Below are positions 6,165-12,761 of a stretch of DNA of 12,761 bases, one piece after another. The DNA lies in assembly GCA_020445045.1 (NCBI GenBank), contig JAGRHI010000193.1:1-12761 (forward strand). The letters run 5' to 3'. The position numbers and the translations under genes were made by a program. The DNA is from Candidatus Competibacteraceae bacterium. GTDB taxonomy: Bacteria > Pseudomonadota > Gammaproteobacteria > Competibacterales > Competibacteraceae. Below the pieces are notes generated by a model, which saw nothing but the letters and a program-made list of their open reading frames with translations, was not told where the DNA came from and made no database searches. The stretch's first letter is position 1. Each line of letters begins with the position of its first letter.

Positions 6165-8735
6165 TTGATTGACTTGTTGAACAGCGCCGATAGTGACGAA
6201 AGGGAACCCGGCAAACCGTTTTCAGTGCTCGTCGTGGACGATGAACTTGGTCTTCTGACCAGTCTCGAACAGCTGCTCGAAACCCATGGTTATGTCGTTG
6301 CGGTGGCCGTCAGCGGCGCGGCGGCCTTGAAACAGCTGGCCGAGAATCGCTACGACTTGCTGGTGCTGGATTTGGGGATGCCGGGAATCGGTGGCGCGGC
6401 GGTATTGGATTTCACGATCGAACACCGCCTGGACATGGCGGTGATCGTGATCAGCGGTACCACCTCGGTGGTCGAGGCAACCGCCGCCATGCGTCGGGGC
6501 GCCATCGATTACCTGCGCAAACCGTTCGGTCCGGATGAATTACTGGCCAGCATGGCCAACGCGACTCGCAAGCTGCAATTGGAGCGGGCCAACCGATTGA
6601 TGCGCGACCGCGTCGAGGTATCCGAACGTCTGCACCGCTTCCTGGTCGACAATTCTCCCGATCTCATTTTCATGTTGGACGTGGAGGGGCGCTTCTCCTA
6701 TCTCAACAAGCGAGTGGAAGTGCTGCTCGGTTTCGAAGTCGATGCGTTGGTGCGGCAACCTCTGGCTTGTTTGGTGGCTCCGCGAGATCGGGACAAGGTG
6801 GCGACCCTATTGCGCCGCTTGGCCGCGGGAGCGACGGAACCCCAACTTGCGGAGTGGCGTTTCCTCCACCAAGAGGCTTTCCACCACGACCGCCCGACCT
6901 TGGATCTCTTTATGGTCGCCGAGGTGACCGCTGTTCCGATCATTTCGGGAAACGGTTCGGAATCCCGCTTCACCGGTAGTTACCTGGTGGCTCGCGATGT
7001 CACGAGCCGCCGGCGGGCCGAGGAAGCCTTGCGCCAAGCGAGCGCCCGTTTGGAGCATGTGGTCAGCGCCAGTCCAGCGGTCATTTACTCTCGCGATCCG
7101 TACTCCAGTCGGCCGCTCAACTTCATCAGTTCCAACGTCAACGATTTACTGGGCTATCGGGCGGAAGATCTGCTGGCCGACGAGCACCTGTGGGAACATC
7201 TGGTGCATCCGATGGATCGCTTGCGTTTCAAGCGCAGCCAGAGCTGCGAGGATGAGTACGTCCCGACCAGTTGCGATTACCGCTTACGCCACCGCGATGG
7301 CAGCTGGCGCTGGATTCGGGATACCGTGCGTCTGATTTGCGATGGCGAAGGCCATCCCGTGGAATTGGTGGGTTCGTGGCTGGACAACACCGAAGCGCAA
7401 CTGCTTTCCGAGCAGCTCAGTCATCAGGCCAACCACGACTCGCTCACCGAATTACCCAATCGCCGCGCGTTCGAGCGGCGCTTGCTGCAAGCCTTGGAAT
7501 CCGCCCGCGTGCAGAATATCGAGCATGCCCTGTTCTACATCGATCTGGACCAGTTCAAGATCATCAACGACACTTGCGGACACATGGCCGGCGATGCCCT
7601 GCTGCTCCAGCTTTCACGCATCCTGCAGGCGCGAGTACGCAGGCAGGACATGCTGGCGCGACTGGGGGGCGACGAATTCGGCGTACTCATGGAGTACTGT
7701 TCGCTGCAAGACGCCATGCGGGTGGCCAATTCGCTGTGCGGCGCGGTCAGCGATTTTCGCTTTGCCTGGGGCGACAAGGCATTCCATGTGGGGGCGAGCA
7801 TCGGCGTGGTGGCGATCACCGCCGACAGCGAAAGTTCCGACAGCGTGCTCAGCGCCGCCGACAGCGCTTGTTATGCCGCCAAGGACGCTGGTCGCAACCG
7901 CGCGCACCTTTATACCGAAAACGATATCGCGCTTTCCCGCCGCCAGGGTGAAATGAGCTGGGTGGCGCGCATCAACCAAGCGCTGGAAGAGAACCGCTTT
8001 CAACTCGCCTTTCAGCCGATCGTGCCCATCCTGGGCCGGCTCGAAGGTCATCACTACGAATTGCTGCTGCGCATGGAGGATGAGAGCGGTCAACTGGTGC
8101 CGCCGGGTAATTTCCTGCCAGCCGCGGAGCATTATCATCTGGCCGTCAAGCTGGATCGCTGGGTGGTGAGCACGGCGTTGGATTGGTTATCCGACAATCC
8201 CGATCATCTCAGGAACCTGTCGCTATGTTCGATCAATCTGTCCGGTCTTTCCCTGGGCGACGTTTCGTTGCTGGACTATCTGGTGGAGCGCTTAACGCAC
8301 CAACGGAGCCTGAGCGGCAGGCTCTGCTTCGAGGTGACCGAAACCGCCGCGATCGCCAACTTCAACAACGCACTGCATTTCATCGGCACCCTTAAGCGCA
8401 TCGGTTGCCGCTTCGCGCTCGACGACTTTGGCAGCGGTCTGTCGTCCTTTGCCTATCTCAAGAAACTCCCGGTGGATTTTCTCAAGATCGATGGCGTCTT
8501 CGTGGAAGACATCGCCAACGATCCGGTATCCCTGGCCATGGTGAGTTCCATCAACGATGTCGGTCATGTGATGAGCATGGAAACCATCGCCGAGTTCGTG
8601 GAAAACGACCAGATTCTGGCCAAGTTGCGCGCCATCGGCGTGAACTATGCCCAAGGCTATGGGGTGGGTAAACCGCGTCCGCTGACGGAGCTGGTGGCCT
8701 ACTGCCCGCGACTCGGCCTGGACCTGCAACATTAG
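6165..8735 (+). CDS. Response regulator with REC-PAS-PAS-GGDEF-EAL domains (c-di-GMP turnover)
   Basis: No ATG precedes the receiver domain. I chose the TTG at 6165 because GGGAG (6153-6157) lies seven bases ahead; a TTG at 6099 in the same frame would add 22 residues but has no such site. In this numbering (856 residues) the REC domain spans about 19-133 with acidic pair Asp25-Asp26, phosphoacceptor Asp69 (LDLGMPG) and Lys119. PAS1 lies at about 155-280 and PAS2 with its PAC part at about 298-410. GGDEF lies at about 420-583 with an intact GGDEF (501-505) and an inhibitory RxxD site (492-495) five residues before it. EAL lies at about 598-848: the signature reads ELL (Glu632), with Asn691, Glu723, Asp753-Asp754 (LDDFGSG), Lys774 and Glu810 also present. 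Both the synthase (from 2 GTP) and phosphodiesterase (to pGpG) sites look competent. No DNA-binding or membrane part is seen. The upstream kinase is its probable phosphodonor. Confidence 0.95.
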   Translation: MIDLLNSADSDEREPGKPFSVLVVDDELGLLTSLEQLLETHGYVVAVAVSGAAALKQLAENRYDLLVLDLGMPGIGGAAVLDFTIEHRLDMAVIVISGTTSVVEATAAMRRGAIDYLRKPFGPDELLASMANATRKLQLERANRLMRDRVEVSERLHRFLVDNSPDLIFMLDVEGRFSYLNKRVEVLLGFEVDALVRQPLACLVAPRDRDKVATLLRRLAAGATEPQLAEWRFLHQEAFHHDRPTLDLFMVAEVTAVPIISGNGSESRFTGSYLVARDVTSRRRAEEALRQASARLEHVVSASPAVIYSRDPYSSRPLNFISSNVNDLLGYRAEDLLADEHLWEHLVHPMDRLRFKRSQSCEDEYVPTSCDYRLRHRDGSWRWIRDTVRLICDGEGHPVELVGSWLDNTEAQLLSEQLSHQANHDSLTELPNRRAFERRLLQALESARVQNIEHALFYIDLDQFKIINDTCGHMAGDALLLQLSRILQARVRRQDMLARLGGDEFGVLMEYCSLQDAMRVANSLCGAVSDFRFAWGDKAFHVGASIGVVAITADSESSDSVLSAADSACYAAKDAGRNRAHLYTENDIALSRRQGEMSWVARINQALEENRFQLAFQPIVPILGRLEGHHYELLLRMEDESGQLVPPGNFLPAAEHYHLAVKLDRWVVSTALDWLSDNPDHLRNLSLCSINLSGLSLGDVSLLDYLVERLTHQRSLSGRLCFEVTETAAIANFNNALHFIGTLKRIGCRFALDDFGSGLSSFAYLKKLPVDFLKIDGVFVEDIANDPVSLAMVSSINDVGHVMSMETIAEFVENDQILAKLRAIGVNYAQGYGVGKPRPLTELVAYCPRLGLDLQH

Positions 8736-8761
8736 CCGGCCAGCGGGCTAGCGCTTGATGG

Positions 8762-8788
8762 GCCGCCGCCGGGAATCCCGGCGGCGGC
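8762..8788. terminator. GC-rich hairpin between convergent genes
   Basis: GCCGCCGCCGGG (8762-8773) and its perfect complement (8777-8788) form a 12-bp stem with an AAT loop. It lies between the plus-strand response regulator stop (8735) and the minus-strand stop (8796), so it could end transcription from both sides. There is no real T-run on either side, only TCCGTTTA on the plus strand, so efficiency by intrinsic termination alone is uncertain. Confidence 0.6.
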
Positions 8789-8795
8789 GGTCCGT

Positions 8796-9560
8796 TTACA
8801 GGTTGGCCGAACGCCACCAGCTGTTGTGTTCGCGGCGCAACGCTTCGTGCGACGGCATCGGGTAGAACGCCAGATCTTCACCGTTGCCGATATAGAAACC
8901 GCTCTTGATCATGCGGTACGGGAATTCCAGGGAATGCACCCGATGCACCAGCTTGGTTTGCTTGGCGTTGGGCTCCAGTTCCAGCAGCGCCTCGCGCAGA
9001 TGGTGCATGAACGAATAGGGCAGATCGCCGACCGGCCCGTTTTCGGGGTCGTTCGCCAGCGCGCCCAGGCCGAGTTCGACAAAACACAGGCCAGGGAAGC
9101 GAATGAACTTGGCCGGCTTGCTGGTGACGCTTTGATAGTAGGTCACCGGGTCCTGCGTGCTGACCACCAGGCTGTTGACCGGCGCCAGATCCTGGTACAT
9201 GTGCAGGGTCGGCGCTTCGCGCGGCGCGATCTCGCCCCGTTCCAGAGGCAGGGTATGGCCGTAAGCGGTGCTCAGATACAGCTTGCCCAGCGCGCTGGTG
9301 GGGATGTGCTCCAGCACCCGGTAGATCGAGATGTAGACCGAGTTTTTCAGCGCCCCATCTGGATGCGGCACACAGCGCTTGAGCGCATCATCGACATCAA
9401 AAAATTCGTTGCGGAAGGCGGGATCGACCTCGAAGAAGATCGCCTGTCCCTTGGATTTGTATTTGTGGCCGGTCGCGTAGTATTGCCCGAACTGTTCCGG
9501 CGGCAGCATGGATACGATCAGTGCCTCGGGAATCAGCGAGAAGTACAGATAAGCGGTCAT
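8796..9560 (-). CDS. Conserved-looking protein of unknown function
   Basis: 254 residues from the ATG at 9560, which has AGAGGG (9570-9575) nine bases ahead. A GTG two codons upstream (9566) shares this site but at only three bases, so I prefer the ATG. The protein begins TAYLYFSLIPEALI and has no signal peptide, no hydrophobic segment long enough to span the membrane and only one cysteine (in FPGLCFVE), which suggests a soluble cytoplasmic protein. Aromatic residues are frequent (Tyr-Tyr pairs, SWWRS near the C-terminus) and a charged middle contains LPLERGEIAPREAP. I do not recognise a family or catalytic motif. It lies 183 bases downstream of the YyaL-type gene on the same strand; the gap has a GCGCGA/TCGCGC hairpin (9679-9697) and isolated TATAAT-like hexamers, but no complete promoter. 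Codon pattern resembles its neighbours, so a real gene is likely. Confidence 0.82.
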   Translation of the reverse strand: MTAYLYFSLIPEALIVSMLPPEQFGQYYATGHKYKSKGQAIFFEVDPAFRNEFFDVDDALKRCVPHPDGALKNSVYISIYRVLEHIPTSALGKLYLSTAYGHTLPLERGEIAPREAPTLHMYQDLAPVNSLVVSTQDPVTYYQSVTSKPAKFIRFPGLCFVELGLGALANDPENGPVGDLPYSFMHHLREALLELEPNAKQTKLVHRVHSLEFPYRMIKSGFYIGNGEDLAFYPMPSHEALRREHNSWWRSANL

Positions 9561-9743
9561 GGTCACGTGCCCTCTTCAGCGTCATGGTTATAATGCGTGC
9601 ATCCTTGGAAACCGGCGGATTCGCCAGGAAGCAAGTTGGGTTTTGGCTTCGATCCGAAGATCATGCCCTCAATTATAGGCGCGACCGGCCATCGCGCGGG
9701 TGTCTTTTCTCTCCAACGGCGGCGTCCGGCGCGAAGATGCCGG

Positions 9744-11822
9744 TCATTGGGCCAACTCTCGCTCCAGGGCATCGAGTGTCGTGAGCGGCGACCGGCATTC
9801 CAATCCGGCGCAGACGTAGGCGGTCGCCGACGCCGCGCCCGCCCGCCGTTCGGCCAGCAAGCCGGCGGGGACGGCGGCCGTGGCGGGGATGGCCAGCGTC
9901 AGCCGGCGCGGGGCGTAAGGCCGGGCGCACCGTTCCCACCATTCCGCCAACGCCTCCGGTTGGCCGCGTAGCACAATCGTTTGCGTCGGTTTGAGAAAAT
10001 CCTCCAGCGCCGCCAGCACGGCGTTGCAAGCATTGGGAATCCGTTCAAGCATGGGCCAAGCCCAACGCAAGGTCCGCTCGGCGGCTTCCAGATAATCCAT
10101 CCGTCCGGTGAGACTGCCCAGCTTCAACAGGACCTGCGCGGCGATACCGTTGCCAGCCGGCAAGGCGTCGTCATGGGCTGGCTTGGGCCGTTGGATCAAG
10201 CTCTCGTGGTCGGCGGCGGTGAAAAAGAAGCCGCCCGCTTCCCGGTCCTCGAACTGGTCGAGCAGCACCTCGGCCAAGGCCAGCGCGAAATCCAGATCGC
10301 CATCCCGCCAACGGCATTGCAGCAATTCCAGAATGCCGTCGATCAGAAAGGCGTAGTCGTCCAGATAGGCGTTCAGGCGCGCCTGACCGTCCTTGTGGAC
10401 CGCCAGCAGCCGACCGTCCCGCCATAGTCGGGCGCGGATGAAATCCAGGGCACGCTCCGCCGAGGCCACGAACTCGGTCCGCCCGAGATGGCGGCCGGCG
10501 ATGGCCATGCCGCGAATCGTCAGGCCGTTCCAGGCGGTCAGGATTTTCTCGTCGCGGCCCGGCCAGATGCGTTGCGAGCGGGCTTCGAACAGCTTGCGGC
10601 GGGCGGTGGCCAGCCATTCGTCGACCTGCTCCGGCATGACCGCCAAGCGGCTGGCCAGCTCGGCCGGCTCGGCGATCCGCCGCGGATGCCAAGCGTGATT
10701 CTCGAAATTGGGCGGCTGCTCCAAGCCATGACAGACGGCGAAGGCGACATATTCCTCGGTGCTCAGCAGCTCGCGAACCTGGTCGGGAGTCCATAGGTAA
10801 AATTTGCCTTCCTCGCCCTCGGAATCGGCGTCGAGCGTGGCGTAGTAGCCGCCGGCCGGGTCCTGCATTTCCCGCAGCAACCAAGCGCCGGTTTCCTCGG
10901 CCGCCGCGCGGAACAGCGGGTTCTGGGTCGCCTGCCAAGCCTGGGCGTACAGCGCCAACAACGGACCATTGTCGTACAGCATCTTCTCGAAATGCGGGAT
11001 TTGCCATTCGGCATCGACCGAATAGCGATAGAAACCGCCACCCAGGTGATCGTAAATACCGCCCAGCGCCATTTTTTGCAGGGTGGACAGCACGGCGGTT
11101 TCCGCCAGTCGGTCCGGTTCGCCACCCTGGACACTGGTGGCCCAACGCCGCAGCAGCAGTTCCAGGCTGGTGGGATGCGGGAACTTGGGGGCGCCACCAA
11201 AGCCACCGTGCACCGGGTCGAAGCTGTGGATCAGCGCGTCCCGCGCCGTTCGCAATGGCGCGTCGTTCAACACCGCCGCGTCGGTCGAGGTGGGCGTGGT
11301 GATTTCAGCGCGCAGGGCATCCAGCAGCGCTTGGTTCTGTTGGCGGAGTTCCGGCTGATGCTGGCGATAATGGGCGCTGACCCGGCGCAGGATATCGGTA
11401 AAGGCCGGCATCCCGTGGCGGGGCGTCTTGGGGAAATAGGTACCACCGACGAAGGGTACATGATCGTCGTGGGTCAGAAACATCGTCAGCGGCCAGCCGC
11501 CGGCCCGCCGGTGCAGCATCTGAAAGGCGGTTTGGTAAATTTTGTCGAGGTCGGGCCGCTCTTCTCGGTCCACCTTGATGTTGACGAACAATTCGTTCAT
11601 CACTTGAGCGGTGGCCTCGTCCTCGAAGGATTCGTGGGCCATGACGTGACACCAGTGACAGGCCGAATAGCCGATGGACAACAGAATCGGCTTGCCTTCG
11701 CGGCGAGCCCGGTCGAGCGCTTCCTCGCCCCAGGGATACCAATCCACGGGATTGTGGGCATGCTGGCGCAGATAGGGGCTGGTTTCGTGAATGAGGCGGT
11801 TGCTGTGCGGCTGTTCGGTCAT
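9744..11822 (-). CDS. YyaL/SPATA20-type protein: thioredoxin-fold plus (alpha/alpha)6 barrel
   Basis: 692 residues, close to the usual length of this family, with ATG at 11822 and GGAAAG (11828-11833) five bases ahead. Residues about 1-165 form the DUF255 thioredoxin-like domain: NRLIHETSPYLRQHAHNPVDW near the start, SACHWCHVM with Cys55-His-Trp-Cys58, VDREERPD (84-91) and the GGWP segment (108-111). The remainder matches the six-hairpin glycosidase-like fold shared with N-acylglucosamine 2-epimerase, including GGGFYRYSVDAEW and HFEKMLYDN (277-285). The CxxC suggests redox chemistry and the barrel suggests carbohydrate binding, but the biochemical role of bacterial members is not established. 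There is no signal peptide, so it is probably cytoplasmic. It is divergent from the SWIM gene, with a 175-base gap. A small hairpin at 9679-9697 downstream is at best a weak terminator. Confidence 0.95.
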   Translation of the reverse strand: MTEQPHSNRLIHETSPYLRQHAHNPVDWYPWGEEALDRARREGKPILLSIGYSACHWCHVMAHESFEDEATAQVMNELFVNIKVDREERPDLDKIYQTAFQMLHRRAGGWPLTMFLTHDDHVPFVGGTYFPKTPRHGMPAFTDILRRVSAHYRQHQPELRQQNQALLDALRAEITTPTSTDAAVLNDAPLRTARDALIHSFDPVHGGFGGAPKFPHPTSLELLLRRWATSVQGGEPDRLAETAVLSTLQKMALGGIYDHLGGGFYRYSVDAEWQIPHFEKMLYDNGPLLALYAQAWQATQNPLFRAAAEETGAWLLREMQDPAGGYYATLDADSEGEEGKFYLWTPDQVRELLSTEEYVAFAVCHGLEQPPNFENHAWHPRRIAEPAELASRLAVMPEQVDEWLATARRKLFEARSQRIWPGRDEKILTAWNGLTIRGMAIAGRHLGRTEFVASAERALDFIRARLWRDGRLLAVHKDGQARLNAYLDDYAFLIDGILELLQCRWRDGDLDFALALAEVLLDQFEDREAGGFFFTAADHESLIQRPKPAHDDALPAGNGIAAQVLLKLGSLTGRMDYLEAAERTLRWAWPMLERIPNACNAVLAALEDFLKPTQTIVLRGQPEALAEWWERCARPYAPRRLTLAIPATAAVPAGLLAERRAGAASATAYVCAGLECRSPLTTLDALERELAQ

Positions 11823-11923
11823 GGTGGCTTTCCAGGGGGCGGGGCGGTGAGCGGCGATTCTTCATGAGTGGCGTGCAAATCCCAATAGGTTCCCAGCAGC
11901 TTGCAAGCGTTCTCCGGCAAGGA

Positions 11924-11935
11924 ACGGCGCGCCGT
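11924..11935. repeat. 12-bp perfect palindrome upstream of the SWIM promoter
   Basis: ACGGCGCGCCGT reads the same on both strands. It lies inside a wider inverted repeat, GGAACG (11921-11926) with CGTTCC (11936-11941), and ends just before the predicted -35 element of the SWIM gene. It may be a regulator site; GC-rich DNA makes chance palindromes more likely. Confidence 0.4.
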
Positions 11936-11937
11936 CG

Positions 11938-11968
11938 TTCCCAACTCGAATGATACATTTATAATGTA
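11938..11968 (+). promoter_or_regulatory. Promoter of the SWIM gene with overlapping operator-like palindrome
   Basis: TTCCCA (11938-11943, four of six) and a perfect TATAAT (11960-11965) are separated by 16 bases. Transcription would begin near 11972, about 26 bases before the ATG. The inverted repeat TACATT-TAT-AATGTA (11954-11968) covers the -10 element, so a dimeric protein bound there would block RNA polymerase. The palindrome is short and A/T-rich, and no repressor gene is in view. Confidence 0.6.
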
Positions 11969-11997
11969 ATGTCGCTTCCAAAAGCAGAACGACCCGC

Positions 11998-12761
11998 ATG
12001 CCTCTCCTGACCACCGAACAAGTCATTGCCCTTGCCCCGGACACCGCCTCGGTGAAAGCCGCACGGGGCTTGGCGCGGCCCGGCAAATGGCCGACGGTCG
12101 GGCAAAACGACCAGGCGCTGTGGGGTGAGTGTAAAGGCAGCGCCCTCTATCAGGTGTGCGTCGATCCGACCGAGCCCGCGTTCAAATGCACCTGCCCCAG
12201 CCGCAAATATCCTTGTAAGCACGCACTGGGACTGTTGCTGGTCGCCGCCAACCAGCCCGACGTGGTTCCCATCGGCGAGCCGCCCGCTTGGTTGAGCGAA
12301 TGGTTGGCCAAACGGGAGCAAGCCGCCCGCCGTAAGGCCGCCAGGGCCGGTGCCGACAGCGACCTCGATCCAGAGCGGCGGGCCAAACGAGCGGTGGCCA
12401 AGGACAAACGGGTCGCCGAACGGCAGCGCAAGGTCGAGATCGGACTGGAGGAGCTGGAACGCTGGTTGCGCGATCTGGTTCGGCAGGGGCTGGCCCACGC
12501 CCAGCAGCAATCCGCCCGTTACTGGGACGGCATGGCCGAACGCTTGTGGGACGCGCAGGCGCGAGGATTGGCCAACTGGCTGCGGGAGCTGGCCAGCATC
12601 CCGGCCAGCGGCGAAGGTTGGGGTGAACGCCTGCTGGCGCAACTGGGGTCGCTGTATCTGCTGCTGGAGGACCACCGCCGGATTGATGTCCTGCCGGAAC
12701 CATTGCGGGCCGACATTCGCTCCCGCATCGGCTGGAGCTGGCAGGAAGCGGATTTGCCGGC
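11998..12761 (+). CDS. SWIM zinc-finger protein, N-terminal part
   Basis: The gene runs off the right edge with 254 codons read and no stop. The ATG at 11998 follows the predicted promoter closely; no strong ribosome binding site is visible. Residues 62-80 contain FKCTCPSRKYPCKHALGLLL with Cys64, Cys66, Cys73 and His75: the CxCx(n)CxH zinc ligand pattern of the SWIM domain, a putative DNA- or protein-binding module. An N-terminal segment with GLARPGKWPTVGQ and LWGECKGS precedes it. After about residue 95 comes a highly charged Lys/Arg/Ala-rich helical stretch (about 103-145), then a helical region with repeated Trp, Leu and Arg. In many bacteria SWIM proteins of this shape are encoded beside MoxR-type AAA+ ATPase and VWA-domain genes, but whether that holds here lies outside the window. 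Its biochemical role is unknown. Confidence 0.9.
   Translation, partial: MPLLTTEQVIALAPDTASVKAARGLARPGKWPTVGQNDQALWGECKGSALYQVCVDPTEPAFKCTCPSRKYPCKHALGLLLVAANQPDVVPIGEPPAWLSEWLAKREQAARRKAARAGADSDLDPERRAKRAVAKDKRVAERQRKVEIGLEELERWLRDLVRQGLAHAQQQSARYWDGMAERLWDAQARGLANWLRELASIPASGEGWGERLLAQLGSLYLLLEDHRRIDVLPEPLRADIRSRIGWSWQEADLP

Noticed and set aside
7271..7951. 226-codon plus-strand frame within the response regulator
   Set aside because: It lies wholly inside the conserved PAS2-GGDEF coding region in a different frame.
8826..9593. 255-codon plus-strand frame antisense to the unknown protein gene
   Set aside because: The minus-strand frame has a ribosome binding site and balanced composition; the plus-strand frame is Gln/Arg/Val-rich like other shadow frames here. 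As the minus-strand protein is itself unrecognised, some doubt remains.
9589..9677. TATAAT-like hexamers in the gap between the two minus-strand genes
   Set aside because: Neither the one at 9589-9594 (plus) nor the one at 9672-9677 (minus) has a reasonable -35 partner at 15-19 bases.
10171..11867. Long frames on both strands within the YyaL-type gene (324 and 291 codons)
   Set aside because: They overlap a gene with clear family motifs along its whole length and show shadow-frame composition.
11959..12675. 238-codon minus-strand frame antisense to the SWIM gene
   Set aside because: The plus strand encodes a clear SWIM zinc-ligand motif; the minus-strand frame shows no motif and ends across the predicted promoter.

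Overview
The window looks like chromosomal DNA of a GC-rich proteobacterium, probably a gammaproteobacterium. The MoaC and RNase D proteins align with the E. coli proteins almost residue for residue at the positions I can recall, and codon use is strongly G/C-ending. This rests on remembered family sequences, so the taxonomic call is soft. I see no tRNA, rRNA, CRISPR array, transposase or prophage gene.

Layout from left to right. (1) 1-702 holds the 3' third of a membrane pyrophosphatase gene of the K+-independent type, followed by a hairpin-rich terminator region. (2) 835-2429 holds moaC and rnd, overlapping by ATGA. (3) 2627-3016 encodes a small glycine-zipper protein with a likely lipoprotein signal; a strong terminator-like hairpin with a T-run sits only about 30 bases ahead of it. 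(4) 3017-3689 has no convincing gene. Its first part is GC-rich with several complementary segments. Its second part is a sharply AT-rich leader that starts at a good sigma70-type promoter. (5) 3690-8735 encodes two large signalling proteins on the same strand: an HDOD-GAF-histidine kinase, and a response regulator with REC-PAS-PAS-GGDEF-EAL domains. (6) On the minus strand, converging on that pair, are a conserved protein I do not recognise (8796-9560) and a YyaL/SPATA20-type thioredoxin-fold protein (9744-11822). (7) From 11998 to the right edge runs a SWIM zinc-finger protein gene, cut by the window end. It is divergent from the YyaL gene and has a palindrome on its predicted promoter.

The kinase and the c-di-GMP response regulator very probably form one two-component pathway: kinase autophosphorylation at H527, transfer to the REC aspartate, then a change in c-di-GMP made by GGDEF or removed by EAL. 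The other genes are housekeeping (PPi-driven proton pumping, molybdenum cofactor synthesis, RNA 3' trimming) or of unknown function, and I see no functional link among them.

The points most worth a second look are the kinase/c-di-GMP pair with its AT-rich leader, the probable read-through terminator ahead of the lipoprotein gene, the structured gene-free stretch at 3118-3330, and the SWIM gene at the edge, whose downstream neighbours would show whether it belongs to a MoxR/VWA-type cluster.
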